From assembly GCA_033854735.1 (NCBI GenBank), contig JAWWPY010000598.1, positions 26,685 through 90,684 of the forward strand: a stretch of 64,000 nucleotides of DNA. The letters run 5' to 3'. Positions 23,058 to 32,467 of this stretch are shown in pieces (within the stretch, counting starts at the first letter, position 1; each line of letters opens with the position of its first letter). Made by a program: the position numbers and the translations under genes. This DNA is from JAWWPY01 sp033854735 (GTDB lineage: Bacteria; Actinomycetota; Actinomycetes; Streptosporangiales; Streptosporangiaceae). The notes under the pieces were generated by a model. That model did no database searches, was not told the origin of the DNA, and worked only from the letters and a program-made list of their open reading frames with translations.

Positions 23058-24887
23058 TCAGTGGCGGTCAAGCGCGCGATCCAGGTTTACCGCCGCGCTG
23101 ATCAGAGCCAGGTGGGTGAAGGCCTGGGGGAAGTTCCCCAGCGCCTCACCCGAGGCGCCGATCTGCTCGGCGTAGAGCCCGAGATGGTTGGCGTAGGTGA
23201 GCATCTTCTCGAAGATGGTCCGGGCCTCCTTGACCCGCCCGGCCCGGGTGAGCGCCTCGACGTACCAGAACGAGCAGAGGTTGAAGGTGCCTTCGCCGCC
23301 GTCGATCCCGTCGTGGCCGGTGATGGCGTACCGGTAGACGAGGCTGTCGGAGGTGAGTTCGGTGCCGATGCGGTCAAGCGTGGACAGGAACCGCGGATCA
23401 GTCGGCCCGGCGAACTTCACCAGCGGCATCACCAGCACTGATGCATCGAGCAACCTGCTGCCCGGGTGCATCACGTAGGTCTGCAGCTCACGGTCCCAGC
23501 ACTCGTCCTGCACGAACCGGTGGGCCGCCGCGGCCAGCTTGCGCCACCGCTCGACCGGCGCGGGCAGGCCCCGGTCGCGGGCCAGGCGGCCGGCCCGGTC
23601 GTAGGCCACCCAGGTCATCAGCGCCGAGTAGGTGAAGCGCTGGCGAGGGCCCCGGATCTCCCAGACACCCTCGTCCGGCTCGCTCCAGTGCTTGGACAGC
23701 CAGTCGAGCCGCTTGGACAGCCCGACCCACAGGTCATAGGAGATCGGGACCTCGCGGTTGTACAGGTAGACCGAGTCCATCAGCTCGCCATACACGTCTA
23801 TCTGCCGCTGGTGCACCGCGTTGTTGCCGATGCGGACGGGCCGTGAGCCACGGTAACCCTCCAGGTGATCCAGGATGGTTTCCTGAATGTCCTCGCTGCC
23901 GTCGACGCCATACATGATCATCACATCGTGGTCGGGCGTGGCCAGCTCACAGCGCCGCTGAACCCACTCCATGAACGACGCCGCCTCCTCCAGGAAGCCC
24001 AGGGTCATCAGCGCATAGACGGTGAACGCCGCGTCGCGCAGCCAGCTGAACCGGTAATCCCAGTTGCGGCCACCGCCGAATTCCTCCGGCAGCGAGGTGG
24101 TCGGCGCCGCGACCAGGGCGCCGGTCGGGTGGTACACGAGCAGCTTGAGGGCGAGCGCCGAGCGCTGTACCGTCTCCCGCCACCGCCCGCGATAACGGGA
24201 CTGGCTAACCCAGCCCTGCCAGAAATCTGAGGTCAGGGTGAACAGCCGGTCGGTCTCCCCCGGCGCGAGGGCCCGCACTTCGCCGAGCCACTCCAGCTCG
24301 ATGTCGACGGTCTCACCTTCATCCAGGGTGAACGTCGCGGCGACGCCGCGCTCCTCGATCTTCAGCGCCACGTTGGTCCGCAGCACGAAGCGGCCGGCCG
24401 ATGACTCGAACACCGCGCCGACCCCGGTCACCACCTCGACGGTGTGCGGGGCCCGGCCGTAGTCGAACGCCGGATGGCAGGCCAGCTCGAAGGTCGCCCG
24501 GCCACGGACCGCGCGAGCCTGCCGGACGAGCAGGTCGCGCGCCTTGCCGGTACCGCTGGTCTCCGGCACCATGAAGTCGATCACCTCGCCGACCGCCTCC
24601 GTGCCGTGAAACCGGGTCAGCAGGATGTTCGTGTCGGGAAGGTAGAGCTGCTTCGGGCGCGTGTTACTACGGCTCGACAAGGAGAAATAGCCGCCCTTGC
24701 GCGCATCCAGCAGCGCGCCGAACAGCGAGGGGGCGTCAAAGCGGGACGGGCAGTACCAGTCGACCGTGCCGTCCGTCCCCACCAGTGCCACCGTCCGCAG
24801 GTCACCGACGATCCCGTGCTCTTCGATCGGCAGGTAGCCGGTCGGCGGAGCACCCTGGCCGCCGTGACCAGCGGAGTAATAGCCCAT
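23058..24887 (-). CDS. GH15 family glycoside hydrolase (trehalase/glucoamylase-like)
   Basis: 609 residues from ATG 24887, no signal peptide. N-terminal beta-sandwich: YLPIEEHGIVGDLRTVALVGTDGTVDWYCPSRFDAPSLFG, the standard start of this actinobacterial group. The (alpha/alpha)6 barrel contains RNWDYRFSWLRDAAFT near 274-289, the EGTFNLCSFWYVEAL acid motif and GNFPQAFTHLALI near the C-terminus. Mycobacterial relatives are cytosolic trehalases; glucoamylase or kojibiose-type activity is also possible. It is last of three close leftward genes (patatin, acyltransferase, GH15; gaps 27 and 22 bp), suggesting a link to glycolipid or trehalose-ester turnover. Confidence 0.9.
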   Translation of the reverse strand: MGYYSAGHGGQGAPPTGYLPIEEHGIVGDLRTVALVGTDGTVDWYCPSRFDAPSLFGALLDARKGGYFSLSSRSNTRPKQLYLPDTNILLTRFHGTEAVGEVIDFMVPETSGTGKARDLLVRQARAVRGRATFELACHPAFDYGRAPHTVEVVTGVGAVFESSAGRFVLRTNVALKIEERGVAATFTLDEGETVDIELEWLGEVRALAPGETDRLFTLTSDFWQGWVSQSRYRGRWRETVQRSALALKLLVYHPTGALVAAPTTSLPEEFGGGRNWDYRFSWLRDAAFTVYALMTLGFLEEAASFMEWVQRRCELATPDHDVMIMYGVDGSEDIQETILDHLEGYRGSRPVRIGNNAVHQRQIDVYGELMDSVYLYNREVPISYDLWVGLSKRLDWLSKHWSEPDEGVWEIRGPRQRFTYSALMTWVAYDRAGRLARDRGLPAPVERWRKLAAAAHRFVQDECWDRELQTYVMHPGSRLLDASVLVMPLVKFAGPTDPRFLSTLDRIGTELTSDSLVYRYAITGHDGIDGGEGTFNLCSFWYVEALTRAGRVKEARTIFEKMLTYANHLGLYAEQIGASGEALGNFPQAFTHLALISAAVNLDRALDRH

Positions 24888-24909
24888 GCTTTCATCATGC
24901 GTTTCTTTG

Positions 24910-25965
24910 TTACATCCGCGTTACCGCTGGAGGTCCGGCGCCGCTTGACCGGTCCTCGGAGATCCACCTGTCGATGAGCGCCCACCAGTCATAGAGCCAA
25001 CGCACCTGAGCCTCGTGATCGTCTGAACGCGGCACCACGCCGACCGGTACCCGCCACCATTTCGCGTGAACGATCTGATCCATCGGCAGGCTGCGCCAGA
25101 CATCGCCGACAGTGACGAGCCGGTCCAGCCCGGCGTGGGCTACGAAGATCACGTCGGCAGCGGGGCAGGCGGCGATGGCCGCGAGCGCTCCCCCGGTCCG
25201 GGGCGGGAGAAGGTTCGGCATCTCCCGTGCGCGGGCGGCCAGATCGCTGCGGCCTGCCCGCTCCAGCCGCCCGATGGCCCGCCACCACCGGCCCGGCGTC
25301 CAGTTACCGCCCTCCGGGAAGATCACCAGCGCACCAGTGCGATCGAGCCCCCGGGCCAGCCGCCCGATCTGTTCGACGTAGACCTTCTCGCCGATGCGGC
25401 GACCCTGGACGAACACGTTGGGCAGGCGGTTGGCCACGACATCCAGTCCGGGATCCAGCTGCATGGTCGCCTTCATGACGACGCGCGGACGCCGCCCGTA
25501 GACGCTGAGCAGATGATGAACGAGCAGAAAGGAATCACCCGGCCCCGCATGCCGGCTGAGCACAATGACCGGGCGGGCCAGCCTGGCCGCCTGCTCCTCG
25601 GCGCCAAGTACTGGTTCGTCCACCTCGACCCGGACCCTGAACATCCGGGTACCGGCCCGGAAGACCAGGTCAAGGAACCATCGCATGACCGCGTAATGGC
25701 GGCTCTGGTAGGGCTCGGTGCGCAGCCGGCCACCGAACCCGCTGGCTATCCACAGGCCCAGGCACATGAACAACGCGGAAGTCTCGGCCAGGAGCCAGAT
25801 GAGCGCGAAGCACAGCAGCCGAAGGCCGCGCATGCGGCTGCGCCGGGAGAGCCCGGTGACCCCGAACCCTAGGGCCAGCAACGGAAACAACACCACGAAG
25901 GCGATCGCGATGACAACCGCCAGCGGCGCCAGCACGAATCGGCGAACCAGCCTGGGTGGGACCAC
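24910..25965 (-). CDS. 1-acylglycerol-3-phosphate acyltransferase-like protein
   Basis: 351 residues. Two N-terminal membrane segments (APLAVVIAIAFVVLFPLLALGFG and LLCFALIWLLAETSALFMCLGLW) precede a PlsC-type domain. The acyltransferase motif is SRHAGPGDS (His139 and Asp144, HX4D) and FPEGGNWTP is the third motif that binds phosphate. This usually transfers acyl chains to lysophosphatidate or a glycolipid. It sits between the patatin gene (27 bp upstream) and the GH15 gene (22 bp downstream) on one strand, so a joint role in lipid remodelling is plausible. Confidence 0.85.
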   Translation of the reverse strand: MVPPRLVRRFVLAPLAVVIAIAFVVLFPLLALGFGVTGLSRRSRMRGLRLLCFALIWLLAETSALFMCLGLWIASGFGGRLRTEPYQSRHYAVMRWFLDLVFRAGTRMFRVRVEVDEPVLGAEEQAARLARPVIVLSRHAGPGDSFLLVHHLLSVYGRRPRVVMKATMQLDPGLDVVANRLPNVFVQGRRIGEKVYVEQIGRLARGLDRTGALVIFPEGGNWTPGRWWRAIGRLERAGRSDLAARAREMPNLLPPRTGGALAAIAACPAADVIFVAHAGLDRLVTVGDVWRSLPMDQIVHAKWWRVPVGVVPRSDDHEAQVRWLYDWWALIDRWISEDRSSGAGPPAVTRM

Positions 25966-25992
25966 GGCCGGCTCCTGTCCTCGATGGCGCGG

Positions 25993-26817
25993 TCAGTGCC
26001 CGGTCAACCCGGCGAGATAGCTCGCGGAGGCGGCGTACGCACGGTCGATACTGACCCCGACCTTAGTCCTGTCGCGGTACCGAAGCTGGGAGAGATCGGG
26101 CGGGCGCTGATCTCCGCCCGCAGGCAGGACATGTACCCGCACGTCGCTGGGCAGCGCCGACATCTCCTCGTGGAATCGATGCCTGCGGGCGATCTCGAAG
26201 GCGACCAGGCCTACCTCCCAGGGACGCCGGGGCACCTCCAGCGGACGCTCGATCCGCCCCACGTGCAGGACGTAGACAACGCTGGCCCCCAGGGCAACGG
26301 CCCGGCCGACCGGGATGGAATGGACCAGGCCGCCGTCGAAGTAGTGCTCGCCGTCGACCTCGACGGGCGGGAGCAGCCCGGGTACGGCGCACGAGGCCAG
26401 CACCGCAGGCACGAGCGGCCCGCTGCTGAACCAGCGCGCGCACGCGTGCTCGATGCTGGCCGCAACGCAGTGGAAGGGCAATTCGAGATCGGTGAAATCA
26501 TTCCCCGGAAGCACATCGTCCAGCATGTGGCGCAGCGGCTCGATCGAATGCAGGTGCGTGCCCGAACGCGCCAGCCGCGCCGCCCGGCCCCACAGCGATT
26601 CGCTGAACGCCTGCCGCAAAGCACCGCCTTGCCATATCTCGCCCAGCCGTGCTGCGGCGCCCGCCGGGTCGGCGGCCACGAACGCGCCATTTATGGCGCC
26701 CACCGACGTGCCGACGATGACATCGGGCCGGATCCCGGCTTCTGACAGAGCCCGGAGCATGCCGACCTCGTTAGCGCCGAGCAGGCCCCCACCGCCGAGC
26801 ACGAAAGCTGTCGTCAC
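25993..26817 (-). CDS. patatin-like phospholipase family protein
   Basis: 274 residues. Patatin motifs are complete: the oxyanion hole GGGGLLGAN at 8-16, the nucleophile GTSVG (Ser38), the Ala-Ser-Cys-Ala-Val-Pro-Gly segment at 141-147, and DGG with the catalytic Asp161. It should hydrolyse acyl esters of phospholipids or neutral lipids in the cytosol. It is first in a compact run with an acyltransferase and a GH15 enzyme. Confidence 0.9.
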   Translation of the reverse strand: MTTAFVLGGGGLLGANEVGMLRALSEAGIRPDVIVGTSVGAINGAFVAADPAGAAARLGEIWQGGALRQAFSESLWGRAARLARSGTHLHSIEPLRHMLDDVLPGNDFTDLELPFHCVAASIEHACARWFSSGPLVPAVLASCAVPGLLPPVEVDGEHYFDGGLVHSIPVGRAVALGASVVYVLHVGRIERPLEVPRRPWEVGLVAFEIARRHRFHEEMSALPSDVRVHVLPAGGDQRPPDLSQLRYRDRTKVGVSIDRAYAASASYLAGLTGH

Positions 26818-26923
26818 CCGCCACCCTCCTCCGGGTCAAGCTAATCAGACCCGCTGGCAGCGGCCGGGCCGCCCGGCGATCAGGCAGCGGCCGGCTGGAC
26901 GAAGGTGAGCAGGGCCGGGGCCG

Positions 26924-27169
26924 TTACTCTGCGTGTGCCTCGAGGCGGGGGTGGTTTCGCCAGGCCGGCATCGTGGCCATGTAGTCGAGGGTCTGGCGCT
27001 CGAGTTCTTGCCTGGACGCGTCCGGGTTGCGCCGTGCTTGCCACGCGACCATCCGTGCGAACCGCTCGTCGAATCCCTGCAGGTTGCCCGTTTCGTCGGT
27101 GCAGTGGCTGCAGTACCGCCCAGTTTCGATGGGCATGCCGCAGCTTTCACAGGCCGGTGCGGTCGTCAT
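26924..27169 (-). CDS. zinc-ribbon domain protein
   Basis: 81 residues from ATG 27169, overlapping the preceding MarR gene by 4 bp. The first 30 residues form a zinc ribbon (CESCGMPIETGRYCSHCTDETG, Cys7-x2-Cys10-x9-Cys-x2-Cys), followed by a helical part (GFDERFARMVAWQARRNPDASRQELERQTLDYMATMPAW). It resembles small putative zinc-ribbon proteins found across bacteria and archaea. The coupling to a MarR gene suggests a shared regulatory unit. Role unknown. Confidence 0.8.
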   Translation of the reverse strand: MTTAPACESCGMPIETGRYCSHCTDETGNLQGFDERFARMVAWQARRNPDASRQELERQTLDYMATMPAWRNHPRLEAHAE

Positions 27170-27633
27170 GATGTTTCTCCTTTGGATTGCTCCGGCGGTG
27201 CCGGAGCTGGGGCGGCCAGGTCAACCAGGGCCTGGAGCCCGGTGATGAGTCCATCAGCCTGGGCGGGCGGCATCCGGGACATCGCGCGGGCCAGCAGGTC
27301 GGTGCCGAGCACCTCGCGGTCCCGGCGCAAGGCGTCGCGACCGTCTGGTGTCAGCCAGATCAGCGTCCGCCGCCGGTCAGCCGGGTCGCTTTCCCGCTCG
27401 AGCAGGCCCTGTCGCTCCAGGTGGCTGACGATCTCGCTGACGACCGACTGAGCCCGGCTCAGATGCGCGGCGGCCTCGCCGACGGTGAGGGGCCCAGCCA
27501 TCGCCAGGTGCTCCAGCACGGCACGCGACGCGCCCGCCAGCTGGCCGCGCGGGCCGTCGCGACGATGAAACGTGAGGTACACGGCACGAAACAGCTCGGC
27601 GAACCGCTCGGCCCGCGCCCCCTCGGCGATCAT
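27166..27633 (-). CDS. MarR family transcriptional regulator
   Basis: 155 residues. Winged helix: LEHLAMAGPLTVGEAAAHLSRAQSVVSEIVSHLERQGLLERESDPADRRRTLIWLTPDGRDAL, with the DPADRR wing. Translation of the zinc-ribbon gene is coupled to it. It is about 95 bp downstream of the response-regulator gene, so it may be co-transcribed with that or have its own promoter. Confidence 0.87.
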   Translation of the reverse strand: MIAEGARAERFAELFRAVYLTFHRRDGPRGQLAGASRAVLEHLAMAGPLTVGEAAAHLSRAQSVVSEIVSHLERQGLLERESDPADRRRTLIWLTPDGRDALRRDREVLGTDLLARAMSRMPPAQADGLITGLQALVDLAAPAPAPPEQSKGETS

Positions 27634-27728
27634 CAGGCCAGCGTTCCGGGTGACATCTCCATCGTCAATCCCGATGGATCACCGCAGGGCCGATCCGAGC
27701 CGGGCATCTGGCTGGCCGGCGGGCCGGG

Positions 27729-28382
27729 TTACGGGTCGAGCGCTTCATCGAGCGGGACGAGTTGACGCTGCAGCCCGAAGATGGCGGCCTGGGTCCTGTC
27801 CGCGAGGCCGAGCTTGGCCAGGATGCTGGAGACGTGGCTCTTCACTGTTTCCTCGCTGACTGAAAGGGCCCGCGCTATCTCCCGGTTCGACCGCCCGCGG
27901 GCTACTTCCGTCAGCACGTCACGCTCCCTGGGCGTCAGGCGGCCGAGCGGGTCGGCGGCTGATCCTCGGCGCAGTTCCCTGAGCAGCCGCGCGGTAGCGG
28001 CAGGCTGCAGCACGCTCTCGCCCCGTGCCGCGGCGCGTACCGAGGCCACGACCTGGTCGACGTCGGCGGTCTTGGGCAGGTAGGAGAGCGCTCCGGCCCT
28101 GATGGCCTGGACGAGATGCGCGTCGTCCTGCGACGAGGTGAGAACGAGGACGCCCGATGCCAGCCCATCCGCCTGCAATGCCTTGAGCACGGCGATGCCG
28201 TCCAGGCCAGGCATGAAGAGATCGAGCAGCACCACATCGGGCCGCAGCGCGCGGACGGCTTCGAGCGCCGCGACGCCGTCGGCGGCCTCGCCGGCCACTT
28301 CGATGCCTGATTCCTGGGACAGCAGGAATCGGAGCCCCTGACGGACGATCTTGTGGTCGTCGGCGATCAGGACCCTGATCAC
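27729..28382 (-). CDS. NarL/FixJ-type response regulator
   Basis: 217 residues. Receiver domain with acidic pocket ADD (8-9), phosphoacceptor Asp54 in VVLLDLFMPG, Thr/Ser in VLTSS and Lys in YLPKTADVDQ; C-terminal LuxR HTH (LTPRERDVLTEVARGRSNREIARALSVSEETVKSHVSSILAKLGLADR). The start overlaps the histidine-kinase stop by 4 bp, so the pair is certain. The probable targets are the divergent lipoprotein-MacB genes. Confidence 0.92.
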   Translation of the reverse strand: MIRVLIADDHKIVRQGLRFLLSQESGIEVAGEAADGVAALEAVRALRPDVVLLDLFMPGLDGIAVLKALQADGLASGVLVLTSSQDDAHLVQAIRAGALSYLPKTADVDQVVASVRAAARGESVLQPAATARLLRELRRGSAADPLGRLTPRERDVLTEVARGRSNREIARALSVSEETVKSHVSSILAKLGLADRTQAAIFGLQRQLVPLDEALDP

Positions 28383-29896
28383 CGCTGCCTACCGGGGAAC
28401 GTGGCGGTCACGGCGGTGCCCTGGCCGCGGGCGCTCTCGATGGTCAGCACGCCGCCGTGCTCCCGGACGCGGTCCCGCATGGCACGCAGGCCGATGCCGC
28501 CGCCGTCATCGGTAACGTCGAACCCGCGGCCGTCATCGGTCACCTGCAGCATTATCTGATTCTCGTCCCCGTGCAGCCTGACCCGGACGGTGCCCGCCGC
28601 GGAGTGCTTCACCGCGTTGGCGATCGCCTCCTGGGTCACCCGCAGCACGGCATGTTCCAGTGCCGGCGAGAGGACGACCGGCTCCAGCTCGGCCTGCACC
28701 TCAACACCGAGGCGGTCACGGTAAGCCCGGCAGATCTCGGCGAGCGCGGCAGGCAGCCCGACCTCGTCCAGCGCCATCGGCCGCAGTTCGAGCAGCAGCG
28801 CCTGCATCTCCCGCATCGTCTCACCAGCGGTCCGTTCCATGGTCGCCACCTCAGGCAGGACGGGCGAACCGGACGGCAGGGCGCGGCGCAGACCGCCGGC
28901 GAGCACGCTCAGCGAGAACAGGTCCTGGGAAATGGAATCGTGCAGTTCCCTGGCGATCCGGGAACGCTCCTTGTGCCGCGCGTTCGCCGCCGCGAGCTTG
29001 CGCTCGGTCTCCAGCGAGGCGTGCAGCTGCTCGGCCATCCGGTTGAAGTTCTCCTCGAGCTGCGCGAGCTCGTCGTGGCCGGCCACGGGAATGCGCTGCT
29101 CGAAGGCCCCGCCCGCCACTTCCAGGGTGGACGCGGTCAGCCTGCTGAGCCTGCGGGTCAGCGGCCGGGTGCTGAGCAGCCCGAAGACGATCCCGACCGG
29201 GACGGAGAGCCCGAGGACAAGCAGGCCGGCCAGGATGAGCGGCCAGGAAACGCCAATCCCGCCCGAGCCCTTCGACGTTGGGGGAACTTCGACGTATACG
29301 TCCCCCAAGAGCTGCTGGCCGGGAGATTTTCCGCCCGCGCTCGCCGCCGCCGTGCCCTTGGGCGAGGCACCGCCCGCCTCGATGGGAGCCGCGCCCCAGA
29401 CCGCCTTGCCCGATGGAAGATACGCGATCCCCGATCCGCCCGCATGCGGCGCGAGCGACATGATCATGTTCGTCGGCCCGCCGGACTGGCCCACCGTGAA
29501 GCACGCCGGATATGACGTGGCGATGACCGTCCCGGCCGGCGAGACCACGACCGCGAACGACGCGGGCGCGAGCACGCAACCGGGGCCGGAAGTCTCGGGA
29601 ATGCCGACGCCGCCGTACTTATCGGGCTGCGCAAATCCCGGCGTGAGGCTGACGGCTTGATCACCGAGAGCGGTCTTCGGCAGACCGCCCGTCCCGCCCG
29701 CCGTCGCCGCGAGTTTCGCGGCCAGCCCGGCCGCGGTGACCTGGGCGCGCGCCTGCAGTTCTTTGACCGGCAGCGGGTGAGCGGAACTGAGCGCCGCCAC
29801 GCCGATGATCACGATCTCGGCGATGAGGACGGCACCAGCGGTGATCGCCACGTAGGAGGCGGTCATCTTGGCCTGCATGCCGTTGCGTCGCTTCAT
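28379..29896 (-). CDS. sensor histidine kinase, NarX/LiaS-like
   Basis: 505 residues from ATG 29896. Membrane segment 17-38, an extracytoplasmic sensor of about 175 residues with two cysteines (Cys107, Cys132) that could form a disulfide, second membrane segment 219-241, a HAMP domain, then HisKA_3 with phosphoacceptor His319 in RIARELHDSISQDLFSL and a HATPase domain (NAVKHS, DDGRGFD, GGIGLRAMRDR). The frame continues open upstream but without similarity. It is coupled to the response regulator and divergent from a lipoprotein/MacB exporter, so it probably senses an envelope or drug signal. Confidence 0.9.
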   Translation of the reverse strand: MKRRNGMQAKMTASYVAITAGAVLIAEIVIIGVAALSSAHPLPVKELQARAQVTAAGLAAKLAATAGGTGGLPKTALGDQAVSLTPGFAQPDKYGGVGIPETSGPGCVLAPASFAVVVSPAGTVIATSYPACFTVGQSGGPTNMIMSLAPHAGGSGIAYLPSGKAVWGAAPIEAGGASPKGTAAASAGGKSPGQQLLGDVYVEVPPTSKGSGGIGVSWPLILAGLLVLGLSVPVGIVFGLLSTRPLTRRLSRLTASTLEVAGGAFEQRIPVAGHDELAQLEENFNRMAEQLHASLETERKLAAANARHKERSRIARELHDSISQDLFSLSVLAGGLRRALPSGSPVLPEVATMERTAGETMREMQALLLELRPMALDEVGLPAALAEICRAYRDRLGVEVQAELEPVVLSPALEHAVLRVTQEAIANAVKHSAAGTVRVRLHGDENQIMLQVTDDGRGFDVTDDGGGIGLRAMRDRVREHGGVLTIESARGQGTAVTATFPGRQR

Positions 29897-30079
29897 CCTC
29901 GAACGGTAAATCCGCTGGTCCGCCACGCACCACCCCATGCCGGGGGATCGCGGCTCACTCGAAAGTCGCAGCCGTATTCGCTCTTCGCCGCGATGCCCGC
30001 GCGTGGTCCCGGTGCGAGCGTCGAGCTTGCCCGTCCAGCCCGCCACCCCCGGCGGGCGGCAGGCAAGAAGGAGACGATC

Positions 30080-30595
30080 ATGATACGCAAGCGACTCATC
30101 GCGTTCGCGGCGCCGCTCATCCTCGGCTCGGTGCTGACCGCATGCTCTGGCCCGGCCGGCCAGCATACGGCGGCCGGTGCGCCCGGACGCGAATCCGGCG
30201 CAACGCCGGATTCCAACACCGCCGCGATCGTGCAGTGCTACCGGGCGCACGGCGATCCGAGCTTCCCGGACCCCGTGTACGACCCGGGAGACGGGCGCTG
30301 GCACTTCGGCACCTCCCCCGGGAGCGCTCCGCAGAGCACACAGCAGGCGTGCCAGCATCTCTTCCCGGCCACCTCCCCGTCGCCCCCGGTCCCGCAGGCC
30401 CAGTTCCGGAAGCTCGTCCAGCTCGCCGGGTGCATCCGTCAGCACGGTGTGCCTAGCTGGCCCGACCCGAACCCTCAGGGTGAATTCCCGCTCCCGCAGG
30501 CGCTGATGCAGAAGTCACCGGCCGAGCAGCACGCGCGTACGGCATGCCAGCGTTATGCGCCGAGCGGAGGCATCAATGTCGTCGCGGCCCCGTAA
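30080..30595 (+). CDS. lipoprotein of the MacB-like exporter locus
   Basis: 171 residues; ATG 30080 with AAGAAGGAG upstream. Signal with lipobox LTAC (Cys22). Mature part has two repeats of a small Cys-containing unit: VQCYRAHGDPSFPDPVYDPG and LAGCIRQHGVPSWPDPNPQG, each followed by a later Cys (QQACQHLF; RTACQRYA), so two disulfide-linked modules are likely. I know this type as a hypothetical secreted protein next to actinobacterial HK/MacB loci. Its end overlaps the adaptor gene. Confidence 0.8.
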   Translation: MIRKRLIAFAAPLILGSVLTACSGPAGQHTAAGAPGRESGATPDSNTAAIVQCYRAHGDPSFPDPVYDPGDGRWHFGTSPGSAPQSTQQACQHLFPATSPSPPVPQAQFRKLVQLAGCIRQHGVPSWPDPNPQGEFPLPQALMQKSPAEQHARTACQRYAPSGGINVVAAP

Positions 30596-31730
30596 AGCCG
30601 GCCGGCCAGGCTCCCGGGCGGGCTGGCTGGTTCCGGCCGGCGTCGTGCTGGCCACCGCCGCGGCCGGGTTCACCATCCGTGGCTTCTGGCCCATGACGCC
30701 GAGTTCGGCGGCATCGCCGTCGGCGTCCGCTGTGCCGGTCAGCACGGGCCGGGTGGTGCGGACCGACGTCGCCGAGCGTCAGGTCGTGCCCGGCACCCTC
30801 GGCTACCGGGGGACGTTCAGCGTGTCGAACGAGCTGCCAGCCGGGATCGTCACCTGGCTGCCGGCCGCCGGGCAGGTCATCCGCCGTGGCCAGGCCCTCT
30901 ACCGGATAGACGGCCAGAGCGTGACGCTGCTCTACGGATCGATCCCCGCATGGCGGCCGTTCCAGCCCGGCATGACTCCCGGAGCGGACGTCCGCGAGCT
31001 CGACGTGAACCTGATCGCCCTCGGGTTTGACCCTGATCGCCAGATTTCGGCCGGTGATCAGTTCGGCTGGGCCACGGTGGCGGCGATCGAGCTGTGGCAG
31101 CGGGCCCATGGTGTGCCGGAAACCGGGAGCATCCCGCTCGGTGAGGTGGCCTTCCTGCCCGCACCGCTTCTGGTCAGCGCCGAATCCGCATCGATTGGGG
31201 GACCGGTCGGCGCCGGGACCGCGGTGCTCGGCGGTACGTCGACCACGCCTTCCGTCCTGGTCTCACTCACGCCGGGCGGCCCGGCGGCCCGGCCTGGTGA
31301 TTCTGTGCTCGTCACGCTGCCTGATGGAACCAGCACGGTGCCGGGCACGGTAACGTCGGTGGGCCGCGTCGCCACGGTCTCCGCGCCGAGCGCGGCCGCC
31401 GCGCCGGGAACGGGGAGCAGCCAGAGCTCGGGCAGCACGCAGACGCCGCAGATCCCGGTGACGATCGGCCTGGGCCGCAGCATCGACTCCGGCCTTGACC
31501 AAGCCCCCGTGCAGGTGACCATTACCGAAGCCGAAGATCGCGGGGTGCTCGCGGTACCGGTGACCGCGCTGCTCGCGCGGCCTGACGGGACCTACGCGGT
31601 GCGGACCGCGGGGAACCCGTCGCGCCTTATCCGGGTGACCACAGGACTGTTCGATGACGCCGCCGGCCTGGTCGAGGTGACGGGGAAGGCCCTGGCGGCC
31701 GGCCTGACCATCGAGGTGGCGCAGGGATGA
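30576..31730 (+). CDS. membrane-fusion adaptor with peptidoglycan-binding domain
   Basis: 384 residues from ATG 30576 (GCGGAGG upstream). One N-terminal membrane anchor (WLVPAGVVLATAAAGFTIRGFW), then HlyD-like lipoyl/barrel parts (GTLGYRGTFSVSNELPAGIVTWLPAAGQVIRRGQALYRIDG), a PG_binding_1-type module (VRELDVNLIALGFDPDRQISAGDQFGWATVAAIELWQRAHG), and a C-terminal beta-barrel (GVLAVPVTALLARPDGTYAVRT). It would link the MacB permease to the cell wall. Coupled to the ATPase gene by ATGA. Confidence 0.87.
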   Translation: MSSRPRKAGRPGSRAGWLVPAGVVLATAAAGFTIRGFWPMTPSSAASPSASAVPVSTGRVVRTDVAERQVVPGTLGYRGTFSVSNELPAGIVTWLPAAGQVIRRGQALYRIDGQSVTLLYGSIPAWRPFQPGMTPGADVRELDVNLIALGFDPDRQISAGDQFGWATVAAIELWQRAHGVPETGSIPLGEVAFLPAPLLVSAESASIGGPVGAGTAVLGGTSTTPSVLVSLTPGGPAARPGDSVLVTLPDGTSTVPGTVTSVGRVATVSAPSAAAAPGTGSSQSSGSTQTPQIPVTIGLGRSIDSGLDQAPVQVTITEAEDRGVLAVPVTALLARPDGTYAVRTAGNPSRLIRVTTGLFDDAAGLVEVTGKALAAGLTIEVAQG

Positions 31731-32467
31731 ACGCGCAGCCGGTCCTTGAGCTTGCTGACGTGCGCAGGACCTATCCGGGCTCACCGCCCGTGGATTCGGT
31801 GGCAGGAGTTTCGCTCGCGGTGTTTCCCGGCGAGCTGCTGGCCGTGGTCGGCCCTTCCGGGTCGGGCAAGAGCACGCTGGTGCACCTGATGGCCGCGCTT
31901 GAACGGCCGACCTCAGGAACGGTCCGGGTGGCCGGCCATGATGTCGGCCGGCTGTCCGACGGCGAATTGTCGGGCCTGCGCGCCCACCATCTCGGCGTGA
32001 TCTTCCAGCAGTTCTTCCTGCTCGATGCGCTCTCGGCGGTGCAGAACGTGGCGGCGGGACTGCTGTATTGCGGGATCGCCGCGCGGCAGCGGCAGGAGCG
32101 GGCGATCGATGCGCTGCACCTGGTCGGCCTGGGCCACCGGCTCAGCCACCGGCCCGGCCAGCTCTCCGGTGGCGAGCAGCAGCGCGTCGCCATCGCGCGC
32201 GCCCTGGTCGGCCGGCCGGCCGTGATGCTCGCCGACGAGCCGACCGGGAACCTGGACCAGGCCACGGGCCGGGAGATCGTGGCGCTGCTCAGGGAGCTGA
32301 ACGCGGCCGAGGGGACAGCCCTGGTGGTCATCACGCACGATCAGGCAGTCGCCTCCGCGATGGACCGGCAGGTTGAGCTGCGGGATGGCCGGATCGTCGC
32401 GGAGCGGCGAAACCAGCCTGCCGCGGAGCAGCGGAACCCGGTGACCCTGGAAAGGCCGGCCCGGTGA
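31727..32467 (+). CDS. MacB-like ABC transporter ATP-binding protein
   Basis: 246 residues. Walker A GPSGSGKST near 44-52, Q-loop FQQF, signature LSGGEQQRVAIARAL, Walker B VMLADEPTGNLD and switch His in VITHDQ. The LolD/MacB family energises mechanotransmission exporters that act on periplasmic or extracytoplasmic substrates. Overlaps both neighbours (ATGA, GTGA), so it forms one transcript with the adaptor and permease. Confidence 0.92.
   Translation: MNAQPVLELADVRRTYPGSPPVDSVAGVSLAVFPGELLAVVGPSGSGKSTLVHLMAALERPTSGTVRVAGHDVGRLSDGELSGLRAHHLGVIFQQFFLLDALSAVQNVAAGLLYCGIAARQRQERAIDALHLVGLGHRLSHRPGQLSGGEQQRVAIARALVGRPAVMLADEPTGNLDQATGREIVALLRELNAAEGTALVVITHDQAVASAMDRQVELRDGRIVAERRNQPAAEQRNPVTLERPAR

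Noticed and set aside
29897..30445. Long N-terminal extension of the histidine kinase
   Set aside because: The frame is open, but the extra residues overlap the divergent lipoprotein gene and lack similarity; the first membrane helix begins right after ATG 29896.
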